This document shows, piece after piece, positions 7,886-16,755 of a stretch of DNA of 64,000 nucleotides. The first letter of the stretch is position 1. Every line of letters starts with the position of its first letter. Under the pieces are notes generated by a model that searched no databases, was not told where the DNA came from, and saw nothing but the letters and a program-made list of their open reading frames with translations. Origin of the DNA: Haloferax namakaokahaiae. Its GTDB lineage: Archaea > Halobacteriota > Halobacteria > Halobacteriales > Haloferacaceae. Both the position numbers and the translations under genes were made by a program. The stretch covers positions 558,001 to 622,000 of the forward strand of contig NZ_JBHTAA010000001.1 in NCBI RefSeq assembly GCF_042663225.1, in the 5' to 3' direction.

Positions 7886-8374
7886 ATGACAGGGTTCCCA
7901 ACAACACCCGAATCGCTCGTCAACATCCTCCGGTCATTTTTAATAGATGTCTGGAACTGGGCACTTGACGTAATCTGGGAAAGTATATCCTTCGCACTTT
8001 CTCCCCTCTCCCTTTTTGGGAAAATCGGGTTGTTGCTCGGAATTGGCGCGCTTTTACTGGTCGGCATTCAAGCCAGTAGACAAGGCTACGAAGGCCGTGT
8101 TTCACAAGCTGTAGCGCTGATGGGATTCGCGTCTGTCCTTCTCATTATCGTTGATTTCCTTCCCTCCGAGGTTCTCAGATGGCTGATGGGATTTGTTGTT
8201 CTTGGTATTATCGTAGGAGCCTACAATTTGAAGAGTTACTTCGCGGGAGATACAGAGTCAACAGAATGGTACGATACGTATCGTCGCCTCTTTGGGTCAC
8301 TCACGCTCGCCTTAATTCTGATAATTCTTGCTCTTCAGTATGTAGTTGGTATCGACTTACCTCTGCTCCCCTGA
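7886..8374 (+). CDS. Orphan membrane protein
   Basis: 162 residues. Hydrophobic segments lie at about 12-30, 45-62, 72-90, 95-112 and 135-155, with short polar loops (ASRQGYEGR, GDTESTEWYDTYRR). No enzyme motif is visible. Codon use is noticeably more AT-rich than in core genes of the window. The gene sits just downstream of the 3' end of tRNA-Ile (transcribed from the other strand), a common insertion spot. Probably an accessory gene; function unknown. Confidence 0.65.
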   Translation: MTGFPTTPESLVNILRSFLIDVWNWALDVIWESISFALSPLSLFGKIGLLLGIGALLLVGIQASRQGYEGRVSQAVALMGFASVLLIIVDFLPSEVLRWLMGFVVLGIIVGAYNLKSYFAGDTESTEWYDTYRRLFGSLTLALILIILALQYVVGIDLPLLP

Positions 8375-8536
8375 GTTCGGAATTGCCTGACTCATTGCCA
8401 CAGCTCATCAAAAACGGAAGACACCGATAAGCCGCGAGAGAGTTGTGGTCGAACTAATCGGGGACAAAGACTTCTCTTCAGGTGTAGTTTCGTCAGAAGT
8501 TGGGTGGCCGGGGAGTTTCAGCCCCTAACTCACATC

Positions 8537-8553
8537 GGCAACGAATCGTTGCC
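8537..8553 (-). other. Hairpin 3' of tRNA-Ile
   Basis: GGCAACG, a three-base loop, then CGTTGCC begins nine bases past the tRNA 3' end. It may contribute to termination or 3' processing. Only the inverted repeat itself is seen. Confidence 0.4.
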
Positions 8554-8561
8554 AATGGGAG

Positions 8562-8635
8562 TGGGCCAACGCGGATTTGAACCGCGGGCCTCCCGGTTAT
8601 CAGCCGAGCGCTCAACCTGACTGAGCTATTGGCCC
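8562..8635 (-). tRNA. tRNA-Ile (GAT anticodon)
   Basis: A canonical 74-base cloverleaf on the minus strand. The acceptor pair is GGGCCAA with TTGGCCC plus discriminator A. The D-stem is GCTC/GAGC. The anticodon stem CTCGG/CCGGG encloses loop CTGATAA, giving anticodon GAT. The T-arm is CGCGG-TTCAAAT-CCGCG. No intron, and CCA is not encoded. Confidence 0.97.
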
Positions 8636-8805
8636 AGGTAAGCGCATTCACTCGTTGTGCGCTGTTGATTTTAAGACTTTCTTTTCGGAGGCGCGGTGAG
8701 ATGTGTTATTGAATGTCTGCGTCGTCACGCGATTTTCCGGCAAGCGAGACAACTCTCTGTGAGGGTCAATCGAGCCAGAAAATCACGAATCGAACGAAAA
8801 GTGGG

Positions 8806-9291
8806 TTATTCGGAGTCCTCGCCGCCGAATCGGTAGGAGTTCGGGTCGGCGTCGTAGACGCCGTCGTCCTGCGGGAACCCGCCGACCCAGACGTTACCGG
8901 AGATGAAGCCCTCGGCCTGCTTGTCGAGGTAGGGTTTGACGACGGCGCGCTTGAGCACCTCGCGGATGGGGTAGCGCGTCACCGGGATGGCGAGCAGGAA
9001 GCCGATGGTGTCGGTGACGAGACCCGGGGTGAGGAGAAACGCACCCGCGGCGATGAGCAGGCCGCCGTCCATGAGTTCGTTCGTCGGCAACTCGCCGCCG
9101 GCGAATTTGGTCTGGAGCGAGCGAAGGGTGTGTCGCCCCTCCGCGCGGACGAGCAGCATGCCGACGAGACCGGTCAGGACGACCAGCGCGACCGTCGGTA
9201 CGAGATTGATGTACTGCGCGACGACGACGAGCAACAGCGCATCGGAGAGGGGGATGAGGAGCAAGAGCGCGAGCAGTGTGCGCGTACGCAT
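8806..9291 (-). CDS. fxsA: FxsA family membrane protein
   Basis: 161 residues. A hydrophobic N-terminal hairpin of two TM segments (about 5-50) is followed by LLVRAEGRHTLRSLQTKFA, a GGLLIAAGAFLLTPGLVTD segment and a polar acidic tail, which is the FxsA layout. FxsA is a cytoplasmic-membrane protein first noted in E. coli for relieving phage exclusion by F plasmid PifA; its general role is unknown. I use the ATG at 9291 because the family starts directly with the TM segment. It is divergent from the DUF255 gene. Confidence 0.9.
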   Translation of the reverse strand: MRTRTLLALLLLIPLSDALLLVVVAQYINLVPTVALVVLTGLVGMLLVRAEGRHTLRSLQTKFAGGELPTNELMDGGLLIAAGAFLLTPGLVTDTIGFLLAIPVTRYPIREVLKRAVVKPYLDKQAEGFISGNVWVGGFPQDDGVYDADPNSYRFGGEDSE

Positions 9292-9448
9292 AGCCGACCA
9301 TACCGGTTCGCGGTGCATAGCCCTTTTGTCCCTGACACGGGCGAACCATCCCGACGAAGCGGAAAATTCCACGCCGTGCACGATGAAAACTGACAGCCGA
9401 CTGGCCTGCCTCGAAGCGCTTACCCGCGTCCACTGCGCAGAAGGGGGT

Positions 9449-11095
9449 ATGACCGACGAGACGCGCGTCGAGTGGCGTCGATGGGGTGCCGCCGCGTTCG
9501 AGGAGGCACGGGCGGCCGACAAGCCGATTCTGCTCTCGCTGACCGCGACGTGGTGTTCGGACTGTCACGAGATGGACGCCGAGACCTACGGCGAACCGCG
9601 TATCGCGGCGAACATCAACGACGACTTCGTCCCGATTCGCGTCGATGTGGACCGCCAACCGCGCATCCGCGAGCGATACAACATGGGTGGCTTTCCCTCG
9701 ACGGTCTTCCTGACGCCCGAGGGACTCCCGATGACGGGCGCGACGTTCATGCGCCCGACGGGGATGCGGCAGGTCATCGAGCGCGTCCGCGAGGTGTGGG
9801 ACAAGAAAGGAGACGACGCCGGGCGAATGCCGCGGGCGCTCGCGGGCGACAAGCCACCGGCGGGCGAGGTGGCCCCGCGCATCGAAGAACACATCGCCGG
9901 GCAGCTCTCGGTCGTCTTCGACGAGCAACACGGTGGATGGGGCGATGCCGCGAAGTTCCCGATGCCGCGGACCATCGAGTTCGCGTTGAAGCGCGACCAG
10001 CGACGGGCGCTCCAGACGCTCGATGCAGTGCGCGACAGCCTCTACGACCCGGTCGAAGGCGGCTTCTTCAGATACGCCAGCAAGGCCAACTGGGCCGGGC
10101 AGAACCGCGAGAAGACGCTCGAATCCAACGCCGCGCTCCTGCGGGCCTTCGCAAACGGCTATCGGTACACCGGCGAGGAGGCCTATCTCGACCCGGCGCT
10201 CGGGACGGCCACGTTCTTGCAGGAGTCGCTCTGGACCGGAACCGGGTTCGGCGGGAGCATGGGTCCGGCAGACGGTACCGACTACTATCTCTTGGACGAA
10301 GAGGGGCGCGAAGGTGCGCCCGGCCCGCGCTCCGACCTCACCGTCTACGCCGGCGGCAACGCTCTCGCCGTGGACGCACTGCTCGTCTTGGCGGGTCTCA
10401 CCGACGACGAAGACGCCCGCAGCGTTGCCCGGCGGACGCTCGGTCGAATCGCCGGAGACCTCGTCGATGACGGCGTCGTGACCCATTTCTCGTCAGGCGG
10501 CGGCGCTGGCGAGACGCGCTTGCTCCAAGACCACGCGCGCGTCGTCGCGGCGGCGTGCAGAGCGCGACAGGTCCTCGGCACCGACGGCGTCGGCGGCACG
10601 TCGCCGGTCGAACTCGCTCGGTCTGTCGCAGACACCGCAATCGACACCCTGCTCGACGACGGGTCGTTCCTCGACGGTCCCGACTCGGGTGAGGGCTTAC
10701 TCTCGCACCCGCTGCGACCCATCGACGCCAACGTCGAGATGGCGAACGCGCTGGTGGACCTCGCGGTGCTCACCGGCGACGACTCCTACCGCGAGGTGGC
10801 CTCGGACGTCGTGGGGTCCTTCGCTGGCGCGTGGGACCGTATCGGCGTCCAAGTCGCCGAGTACGGGGCCGTCTCGGCGCGCCTCCTCCGCGACCCGCTG
10901 GTAATCGAACTCGGCGACGTCGGGTCGGACCTCCACCGCGCCGCGCTTCGCGTCGCGGACCACGAGGCGGTTATCATCCCTGAATCGGGAATCGAAGACG
11001 GCCGCGCGCGTGTCAGTAGCGGTGAACAAGAACGTGAAGCAACCACTCCAGAAGAGTTGATGCAGGCCGTTTCGGCGGTAACACCGGACGCGTAG
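9449..11095 (+). CDS. Thioredoxin-domain protein, DUF255/YyaL family
   Basis: 548 residues. The N-terminal thioredoxin-like DUF255 domain has the CxxC site at Cys36 and Cys39 (TWCSDCHEMD), followed by the cis-proline-type loop GGFPSTVFLTPEG. A long alpha-helical toroid similar to glycosidase-like six-hairpin folds fills the rest (GGFFRYASKANW, EKTLESNAALLRAFA). Bacterial and archaeal YyaL and mammalian SPATA20 share this layout; their activity is not established. This version is shorter than the usual 650-750 residues. The start is the first ATG with the proper DUF255 N terminus. It lies ahead of the TrmB gene and reads the same way. Confidence 0.9.
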   Translation: MTDETRVEWRRWGAAAFEEARAADKPILLSLTATWCSDCHEMDAETYGEPRIAANINDDFVPIRVDVDRQPRIRERYNMGGFPSTVFLTPEGLPMTGATFMRPTGMRQVIERVREVWDKKGDDAGRMPRALAGDKPPAGEVAPRIEEHIAGQLSVVFDEQHGGWGDAAKFPMPRTIEFALKRDQRRALQTLDAVRDSLYDPVEGGFFRYASKANWAGQNREKTLESNAALLRAFANGYRYTGEEAYLDPALGTATFLQESLWTGTGFGGSMGPADGTDYYLLDEEGREGAPGPRSDLTVYAGGNALAVDALLVLAGLTDDEDARSVARRTLGRIAGDLVDDGVVTHFSSGGGAGETRLLQDHARVVAAACRARQVLGTDGVGGTSPVELARSVADTAIDTLLDDGSFLDGPDSGEGLLSHPLRPIDANVEMANALVDLAVLTGDDSYREVASDVVGSFAGAWDRIGVQVAEYGAVSARLLRDPLVIELGDVGSDLHRAALRVADHEAVIIPESGIEDGRARVSSGEQEREATTPEELMQAVSAVTPDA

Positions 11096-11130
11096 TGCGC
11101 TCAGTTCCAACCGGTAACTAGTGTAAACAT

Positions 11131-11148
11131 CCGGTTTGTTTATACCGG
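11131..11148. promoter_or_regulatory. Palindrome overlapping the TATA box of the TrmB-family gene
   Basis: CCGGT and ACCGG flank eight AT-rich bases that include TTTATA at 11139-11144, about 26 bases before the ATG at 11168. A further CCGGT copy lies at 11111-11115. TrmB regulators bind palindromes near their own TATA boxes, so autoregulation is a reasonable inference. Confidence 0.6.
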
Positions 11149-11167
11149 AGTGATGAGACGTGCCGCT

Positions 11168-11971
11168 ATGGCCAGTCTTCGAGACCTCGGATTATCTGAG
11201 TATGAAGCGCGAGCCTACCGTGCACTCCTCCGCGTCGGTGCGACAACCGCGAAGGAGTTGTCCCGCGCGAGCGACGTTCCGATGGGACGCATCTACGACG
11301 TGTTGAACAGCCTCGAACAGTACCACCTCATCCGGAGTCAGGCCGCGAGTCGGCCGAAGAAGTACGTCGCGGTCGAACCCGACACCGCGCTCGACCGACT
11401 GCTCGAAAGCAAGCGTGAAGAACTCGAAGAGAAGGCATCGCAGTACGAATCGGTCGTGGACGAACTCGCCGTCGAACTCGACGCCGCAGAGCCGGTTCAC
11501 GACCAGTTCTGGACCGCCGCGGTCGGTGCCGACGAGACGATAGACCTGCTCATCGAGCGCCTCGCTGCGGCGGACGAGAGCCTCATTATGGTCGCCGGCA
11601 CGCCCTCGCCACAGTTCGACCTCGGTGCAGTCGGCGATATCGTCCTCGAAGAACTCGAATCGGCGCTCGACCGCGGCGTGGACGTGTCGTTGCTCATGTC
11701 GCCTGACCTCGTCGAGAGCCTCCCGGAACGCGTCGGCCAGCAGTACGTCGATACGCTCGCCGACCACCCCGGCTTCCACGTCCGAACCGCGGAGAACGTC
11801 ACTGGCGTGTTCAACCTCATCGACGGTGTCGAAGTGTGTATCGAGGTTCCGAATCCGATGGACCCCGGACAAGCCTTCGCACTCATCGACCTGAAAGACC
11901 CAGAGTTCGCGGCGAACCTGCGAGAAACGTTTAATCCGCGCTGGGAAGCCGCAGTGCCGCTGTCGTTCTAG
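11168..11971 (+). CDS. TrmB family transcriptional regulator
   Basis: 267 residues. The winged-helix domain occupies about 1-75 (LRDLGLSEYEARAYRALL, AKELSRASDVPMGRIYDVLN, SRPKKYVAVEP). A coiled-coil helix follows at about 80-112, then an effector domain of PLD-like type (ESLIMVAGTPSPQFD). TrmB proteins sense sugars or other metabolites and activate or repress sugar and central-metabolism genes; this ligand is unknown. I prefer the ATG at 11168 over the one at 11150 because it fits the TATA spacing and the family start. The promoter carries a palindrome across the TATA box. Confidence 0.92.
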   Translation: MASLRDLGLSEYEARAYRALLRVGATTAKELSRASDVPMGRIYDVLNSLEQYHLIRSQAASRPKKYVAVEPDTALDRLLESKREELEEKASQYESVVDELAVELDAAEPVHDQFWTAAVGADETIDLLIERLAAADESLIMVAGTPSPQFDLGAVGDIVLEELESALDRGVDVSLLMSPDLVESLPERVGQQYVDTLADHPGFHVRTAENVTGVFNLIDGVEVCIEVPNPMDPGQAFALIDLKDPEFAANLRETFNPRWEAAVPLSF

Positions 11972-11990
11972 TTCTCTCCGGGCTGTCGCT

Positions 11991-12917
11991 CTAGTTTTCG
12001 ACTTCGGCGCGGAGTTGCCCGAGCGTCACTTCTCGTTCGGCGTGGGCGTTGTGCTGGTGAATCGATTCGTCGTTCGACTGCTTCATGTGGACGACGGTGT
12101 CGTCGGCGAGGTGGTCGAGGTTTTCGACCACGGATTCGGCCATCGAGCGGACGCAGTCTTCGACGAACTTCGCGTCGGCGTGGGCGTGGTACGTCATGTG
12201 GTCCTCGTCCGGCCGCTTTGCGAGGTTGTAGATACGCGCCGACATGGAGTCGCGGGCCATCTCGACGAGGTCCATCAGGTCCACGTCGGGCGAGCCTTCG
12301 GTTTCGACGGTGAGCGTGGCGTGGCCACGCTGGGAGTGGCCCGGTTGTGGGACCTGTCTGAGGAACTCCTCGATGGTGTCTTCATCGACGCTGAGGTCGT
12401 GTAACACGTCGCGGGCACGGGATTCGGACATGCCCTGCGAGCAGGGACAGACCGTCATACCGACGACTTCGGCACCGATTTCTTCGCGGGTGCCTTGGTC
12501 GGTGGCTGTCGCGCTGGCGATGATTTGAATCGTACTCTGCGTGGAAAGCCCGCTCGCGGGGGTGTCCTCGCGGACGACGAGTTCGGCCGTCATTCGGACG
12601 TCGGCCGTCGAGGTGTACTCGTGTTTTGCGAGGAGTCGTTCGGCGGCGTCGCCACACATATCTTCGACGCGGTAGGCGGGTTCTTCGACGGCGGCTTCGA
12701 GAACCTCGTCGATGACCTGCATATTTCTGCTCATGTCGATTCCCTTGCGGCCGCCGGGGAGGTCCACGAAGACTTCGAAATCCGCCATCAGGACCAACGG
12801 GCGCTTGTCGCCTCGGGCAATCTTGACGAGCTTCTCGACGCCAGTGACGCCGACCTGGCTCAAACCGACGGACACGTCTGGTTGAGAGGCCTGAACGTCA
12901 GGCAACTGGTGACTCAT
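11991..12917 (-). CDS. mptA: GTP cyclohydrolase MptA (FolE2 type)
   Basis: 308 residues. MptA converts GTP to 7,8-dihydroneopterin 2',3'-cyclic phosphate, the first pterin step of archaeal methanopterin or folate synthesis. Markers include QVGVTGVEKLVKI near the N terminus, the metal-site loop GMTVCPCSQG (Cys157, Cys159), GHSQRGHATLTVE and a His-rich C terminus (ESIHQHNAHAE). Length matches the family. The gene is convergent with the TrmB gene, about 20 bases from its stop. Regulation is not evident from sequence. Confidence 0.95.
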   Translation of the reverse strand: MSHQLPDVQASQPDVSVGLSQVGVTGVEKLVKIARGDKRPLVLMADFEVFVDLPGGRKGIDMSRNMQVIDEVLEAAVEEPAYRVEDMCGDAAERLLAKHEYTSTADVRMTAELVVREDTPASGLSTQSTIQIIASATATDQGTREEIGAEVVGMTVCPCSQGMSESRARDVLHDLSVDEDTIEEFLRQVPQPGHSQRGHATLTVETEGSPDVDLMDLVEMARDSMSARIYNLAKRPDEDHMTYHAHADAKFVEDCVRSMAESVVENLDHLADDTVVHMKQSNDESIHQHNAHAEREVTLGQLRAEVEN

Positions 12918-13005
12918 CGCTGGTTGGAAAGGGCTGTTGCTGATTAGTGCTTTCGATAGGGAACAGAATCACTGGAAGAAGCCTTATTACTGCCGACACC
13001 AACGA

Positions 13006-13428
13006 CTACGGCCAGTCGTCGCGGCCGTCGTCTTCGAACGGGTCTTCGACTGGCTCTCGGTCACCAGCGAGTTCCCACTCGGCGGCCGCCGCAGCGTCTT
13101 CGACCGGGAGGAACTCCCACCCCGTCTCCTCGGCGAGTTCGCGGTCCTCGTCGGTCGTCCCGACGAAGACGTGCCGGTCGGTGTCGAACTGACGCATCAC
13201 GTTTTCGAGGCTCTCTTTGACGCCGCGTGGACCCGAGAAGAAGTCTTGGCGGATTCGCTCTTTGCGCGTGAAGTTCGTCACGACGTACGTCGGCTTCTCG
13301 CTGACGACACCGACGTACTTCGTCCACGTTCGTGCGTCGCTAAACGCCGCGTTCGGGTCGCCGAGGCGCTTGAGCGCCTCGAGTTCGAAAGCGAGCGTCA
13401 TCGTCCCTTGACCGCCCTCAGCAGACAT
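13006..13428 (-). CDS. Conserved haloarchaeal protein (DUF7124-like)
   Basis: 140 residues from the ATG at 13428; a second ATG nine codons later precedes TLAFELEALKRLGDP and may be the true start. The core (TYVVTNFTRKERIRQDFFSG, RHVFVGTTDEDRELAEETGW) looks alpha/beta and soluble. The acidic tail ends GRDDWP. I associate it with DUF7124 from memory. No catalytic site is recognised. Confidence 0.75.
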   Translation of the reverse strand: MSAEGGQGTMTLAFELEALKRLGDPNAAFSDARTWTKYVGVVSEKPTYVVTNFTRKERIRQDFFSGPRGVKESLENVMRQFDTDRHVFVGTTDEDRELAEETGWEFLPVEDAAAAAEWELAGDREPVEDPFEDDGRDDWP

Positions 13429-13545
13429 GTGCGGGAATTGGTGACGAGACGTGGAAAACCACTTCGGTCCTCGTCGGGGAAGAGCGTTCCCCGCCAGCAC
13501 CGACCGAGCGTTCGCTCGGGGAGGGGCGAGCGGCGAGAGAAGGAC

Positions 13546-13791
13546 TTACCGGACGAGGAGGTACTCGGTGAAGACGACGACGTCACCGCGAGCGAGGCCC
13601 GTAGACTCCGTCTCGAGGTCGAGGTCGAGGTGGCCAGACACCGACCCATCGACGATGGCCTGCTGGGTGCGGTCACTCAACTGGTCGAAGTGATGAACGC
13701 GCGTATCCGGAGAAACGTCCGAGATGGGAACGACAGAAGGGGCGACTGCGAGGTCCGTAACCGAAGCTGACGATTCGTCCTTTAGTGACAT
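13546..13791 (-). CDS. Small haloarchaeal protein of unknown function
   Basis: 81 residues, acidic and soluble. The core reads PDTRVHHFDQLSDRTQQAIV followed by a strand-rich end (GDVVVFTEYLLVR). Codon bias matches neighbouring genes. It is transcribed towards the DUF7124-like gene, about 120 bases apart, and could be co-transcribed. No recognisable domain. Confidence 0.65.
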   Translation of the reverse strand: MSLKDESSASVTDLAVAPSVVPISDVSPDTRVHHFDQLSDRTQQAIVDGSVSGHLDLDLETESTGLARGDVVVFTEYLLVR

Positions 13792-13920
13792 GTGTTATCA
13801 CATACCACCAAGCCACATAAACCTTCGTGATATTCGACGGGTGTACCCGCCGCTGTCTGTGAACGTTCGGTCGTCTATCGCGTTGAGAAAACCGGCGTCG
13901 GGCGTGACGCCAAAGAGAGA

Positions 13921-15162
13921 TTACTGCTCTGCTGCCGCGCCTTCGAGGTCGTCGAGTTCGAACTGCTGTTTCATCAGCACGTCCGTCTGTCCGGAGATAT
14001 CGACCTGTTCGCGCATGAGCTTCTTGTACTTCGTCTGGGGCGAGAGGTCGCCGATGAGGACGCCGCCGACGATTTTGCCGTCCTTGATGGCGAGACGCCG
14101 CCACTCGGTGTCGGAGTACTTCGCTTCGACCGACTCGTCGCCGAGGGTCGGGTGACCGAACGAGAGGAACGGGAAGTCGAAGTGCGTAATCGAATACGAG
14201 GAGACCCAGCGGAACTCTTCGCTCTCGTACTCGACCATGTTCTTGGCCGCGATGGTGCCCTGCTCTTTCGCCGACCCCCACGCGCCGTTCTGGGCGCGCT
14301 CGCCGAGGATGACGTCGTGGAACTCGGTGATGTCGCCCGCGGCGAAGATGTCGTCGTGGTTCGTCTTCATGAACTCATCGACGTGGATACCGGTGTCGTA
14401 CTCGATGTCCGTGCCGTCGAGGATTTCGGTGTTGAAGTTCAGACCGATGGCGATGCCGACGAAGTCCGCGGGGTAGCGGTCGCCGTTGGGGTCGATAGCG
14501 GCCGTAACCTGGCCGTCGTCGTCCATCTCGAAGTGGTCTACACCGGAGTCGAAGACGGGTTCGACGTTGCGCTCGCGGAGCGCGTTGTGGATAATCTCTG
14601 CTCCTTCTTGGGAGAGCGCGTAGCGCCACCACGCCTTGCCGCGCATCAGGTACTTGCCTTCGACGTCCTGTGCGGCCGTAATCGCCGCGAGGTCGATGCC
14701 GAGCAGGCCCGCGCCGATGACGACGGAGTTGTCTGCTTGTTCGATGTGTTCTTTGATGTCGCGCGCGTCCTGGAACGTCCAGAAGTGGTGGATTCCCTCC
14801 GCGTCGGAGTTCTCGACGGGGAGTTGGGTCGGGGTGCCGCCGATGGCGAGAAGGAGTTTGTCGTAGGAGTATTCCGAGCCGTCGTGTGCGGTGACGGTGT
14901 GCGCCTCGGGGTCGATGTTCGTGACGAGCGTGTTGAGAACGAGGTCAACGTCGCGGTCGTCGTACCACGATTCGTCGTGGATGGAGATGGGCGCTTCGGG
15001 CAGTTTACCCTTGGCGAATTCTTTGATCAGAATACGATTATAGAGGGGTTCGCCCTCGTCTGTGAGGATGGTGATGTTCGCATCGGGTTCCAGCTCGCGG
15101 AGGGTCTCAGCCGCGGAAGCCCCCGCGACGCCGTCACCGACGATCACGTACGACTGGCTCAT
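13921..15162 (-). CDS. NAD(P)/FAD-dependent oxidoreductase (NirB/rubredoxin-reductase type)
   Basis: 413 residues with the two-dinucleotide-binding-domain flavoprotein fold. An N-terminal FAD loop (VIVGDGVAGASAAE), an NAD(P)H loop in the middle (VVIGAGLLGIDLA) and the second FAD motif (DDIFAAGDITEF) are all present. PLYNRILIKEFAKGK resembles the re-face segment of nitrite-reductase large subunits and rubredoxin reductases. No CxxC disulphide site is visible, so it is not a thioredoxin-reductase type. The electron acceptor is unknown. I use the ATG at 15162 because the residues before it do not belong to the fold. Confidence 0.88.
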   Translation of the reverse strand: MSQSYVIVGDGVAGASAAETLRELEPDANITILTDEGEPLYNRILIKEFAKGKLPEAPISIHDESWYDDRDVDLVLNTLVTNIDPEAHTVTAHDGSEYSYDKLLLAIGGTPTQLPVENSDAEGIHHFWTFQDARDIKEHIEQADNSVVIGAGLLGIDLAAITAAQDVEGKYLMRGKAWWRYALSQEGAEIIHNALRERNVEPVFDSGVDHFEMDDDGQVTAAIDPNGDRYPADFVGIAIGLNFNTEILDGTDIEYDTGIHVDEFMKTNHDDIFAAGDITEFHDVILGERAQNGAWGSAKEQGTIAAKNMVEYESEEFRWVSSYSITHFDFPFLSFGHPTLGDESVEAKYSDTEWRRLAIKDGKIVGGVLIGDLSPQTKYKKLMREQVDISGQTDVLMKQQFELDDLEGAAAEQ

Positions 15163-15268
15163 AACCCGACGTTTGCATTCGGGGTTAATGTGGATTGCTA
15201 TCTCCCTCATTATTATACCGAAGACGGAAAAACGCGCAGAGAAGCCCGAGAGAGGTGACTGAGTCGGG

Positions 15269-15652
15269 TTAACGGTCGTCTTCGGTGTCGTCGGGGCGAC
15301 CACCGTCGGTCATCCGGCGGGGCGTCGCATCGGGAAGGGCGTCTCCGGTGGGACCGCCGCGAACACGGCGGAGGAGGGTGCGAGCGTCAGCGGGGACGCC
15401 AGTTCTGACGATGGCGAGCAGACCGGCGCGGAGTGCGACCACCGCGACGACGAAGCCGACTGGCCAGCCAGCGAACACCGCGAGGAGTCCGAGACCGGGA
15501 GCGAGCGGGGCGACGAGCGTCGCGGCCACCGCAGCGGCGACGATGCCCACGACCGCGGCGACGGTGAGCACAACCGTGTTTGCGAGCGTTCCGAGACCGT
15601 GTGGAGCGGGGTCGAGCGGGTCCGGAAGTCCGAGGTAGTTGGTGTGGGTCAT
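15269..15652 (-). CDS. Small membrane protein
   Basis: 127 residues. Two strongly hydrophobic segments lie at about 24-47 and 51-80, rich in Ala and Val. A polar arginine- and aspartate-rich C terminus (about 90-127) probably faces the cytoplasm. It is divergent from nothing nearby and lies between the flavoprotein and the ArsR-like gene, all on the minus strand. No family recognised. Confidence 0.65.
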   Translation of the reverse strand: MTHTNYLGLPDPLDPAPHGLGTLANTVVLTVAAVVGIVAAAVAATLVAPLAPGLGLLAVFAGWPVGFVVAVVALRAGLLAIVRTGVPADARTLLRRVRGGPTGDALPDATPRRMTDGGRPDDTEDDR

Positions 15653-15748
15653 GTCTTTGTCCTCATCTCTACAGATGGGCTATGACCCTAAAAGGGTAAG
15701 CAGAATGATATTTTTGTAAGCCCACTTACCGGAGCGGATTTATGCAAA

Positions 15749-16648
15749 TTAATAGACAGTTTCGACGGTCGAATCGACGCACTGGAGCGACTCGTCGAGT
15801 TCGACGGTCAGTTCCTCGTCCTCGTGGCGGATGGTGACCTCGATTCGCCACGGGTCGGTATCGACGACGGTGAGCGCGTCGTCGCCGACGACCCACGGGA
15901 AGTGCCAAAAGCGCGTCCCGCACACGTCGTCGCCGCGCGCGGAGAGGAACGAGAGGACGGCCGACTCGTCCAACAGGACCAGCCCGATGGGAGAGACGAC
16001 GGTGTACGCGCACTGCGAGCAGCGGTGGCTCACGACCACGTCGAGGTCGAACGGGGCCGTCTCCGAGGAGAGCAAGGTTTCGGTCGTGCCGCCGCACTCC
16101 GGGCAGACGCCGTCGGCGGCGAGGCAGTGGAGGTGGCGAACGCGTTGGTCGAACGCCGAGAGAAGGTCCTCGGGCGACCGGCCGTCGAGGCCGCCCGGCG
16201 GGAACTCCTCGTGCGCGTGAATTCGACCACACGCATCGCAGGTGAGCGTCAGGCGTTCGTCCTGATAGGTGGCGACGAGGTCGCCGTCACAGGAGACACA
16301 CGAGCCGGAGGCGACGAAAGGTTCGACCACCGGGTCTTCGTTGAACGTGCCAGCGAGAACGGCGCGGACGACTTTCTCGCCCGCGAGACGGAAGTCGTAG
16401 CCCTCGTCGGTCTTCTTGACGAACTGGCCGCGGAGTTTGCCGAGATGGTAGTTGAAACGGGCGCTGTCGTCCACGCCGACGCGGCGGCGGAGTTCGGAGA
16501 ACGGAACCGGTCGGTCCTCGGAGTCCCACAGCGCTTCGAGAATCGCCAATCGCGTCTCGTCGGCGACGATGGAGAAGGCCTCGGCGGGCGCGAGACACTC
16601 CTCGCAGTCGAGAATCGACCGCTTTCGAGCCGAAACGGAGTCACTCAT
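15749..16648 (-). CDS. ArsR-like winged-helix regulator with zinc-ribbon C terminus
   Basis: 299 residues. The winged-helix domain at about 18-95 starts AFSIVADETRLAILEALW and continues with SELRRRVGVDDSARFNYHLG. The C-terminal region has several paired cysteines (CVSC, CDACG, CPECG, CSQC), giving at least two zinc ribbons as in the DUF7351-type haloarchaeal regulators. An extra CEEC lies near the N terminus (about residue 14). The target is unknown. It is divergent from the DUF6149-like gene, sharing a roughly 105-base promoter region. Confidence 0.88.
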   Translation of the reverse strand: MSDSVSARKRSILDCEECLAPAEAFSIVADETRLAILEALWDSEDRPVPFSELRRRVGVDDSARFNYHLGKLRGQFVKKTDEGYDFRLAGEKVVRAVLAGTFNEDPVVEPFVASGSCVSCDGDLVATYQDERLTLTCDACGRIHAHEEFPPGGLDGRSPEDLLSAFDQRVRHLHCLAADGVCPECGGTTETLLSSETAPFDLDVVVSHRCSQCAYTVVSPIGLVLLDESAVLSFLSARGDDVCGTRFWHFPWVVGDDALTVVDTDPWRIEVTIRHEDEELTVELDESLQCVDSTVETVY

Positions 16649-16755
16649 GATTCAATCCACGTACACGAGAATAATAAACGGAGTAGTAAAATCTCCTTTT
16701 GTCCAATTCCATACACGTGCCCTTTAGGTGCTTTCGACCCGAAGCCGACGACGGA

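Noticed and set aside
8894..9291. Longer start for the FxsA gene (upstream to 9522)
   Set aside because: The extra 77 residues overlap the divergent DUF255 gene start and are unlike the FxsA N terminus.
8894..10486. 530-codon minus-strand frame opposite the DUF255 gene
   Set aside because: A shadow of the DUF255 coding strand and of fxsA; arginine-rich, low-information sequence without domains.
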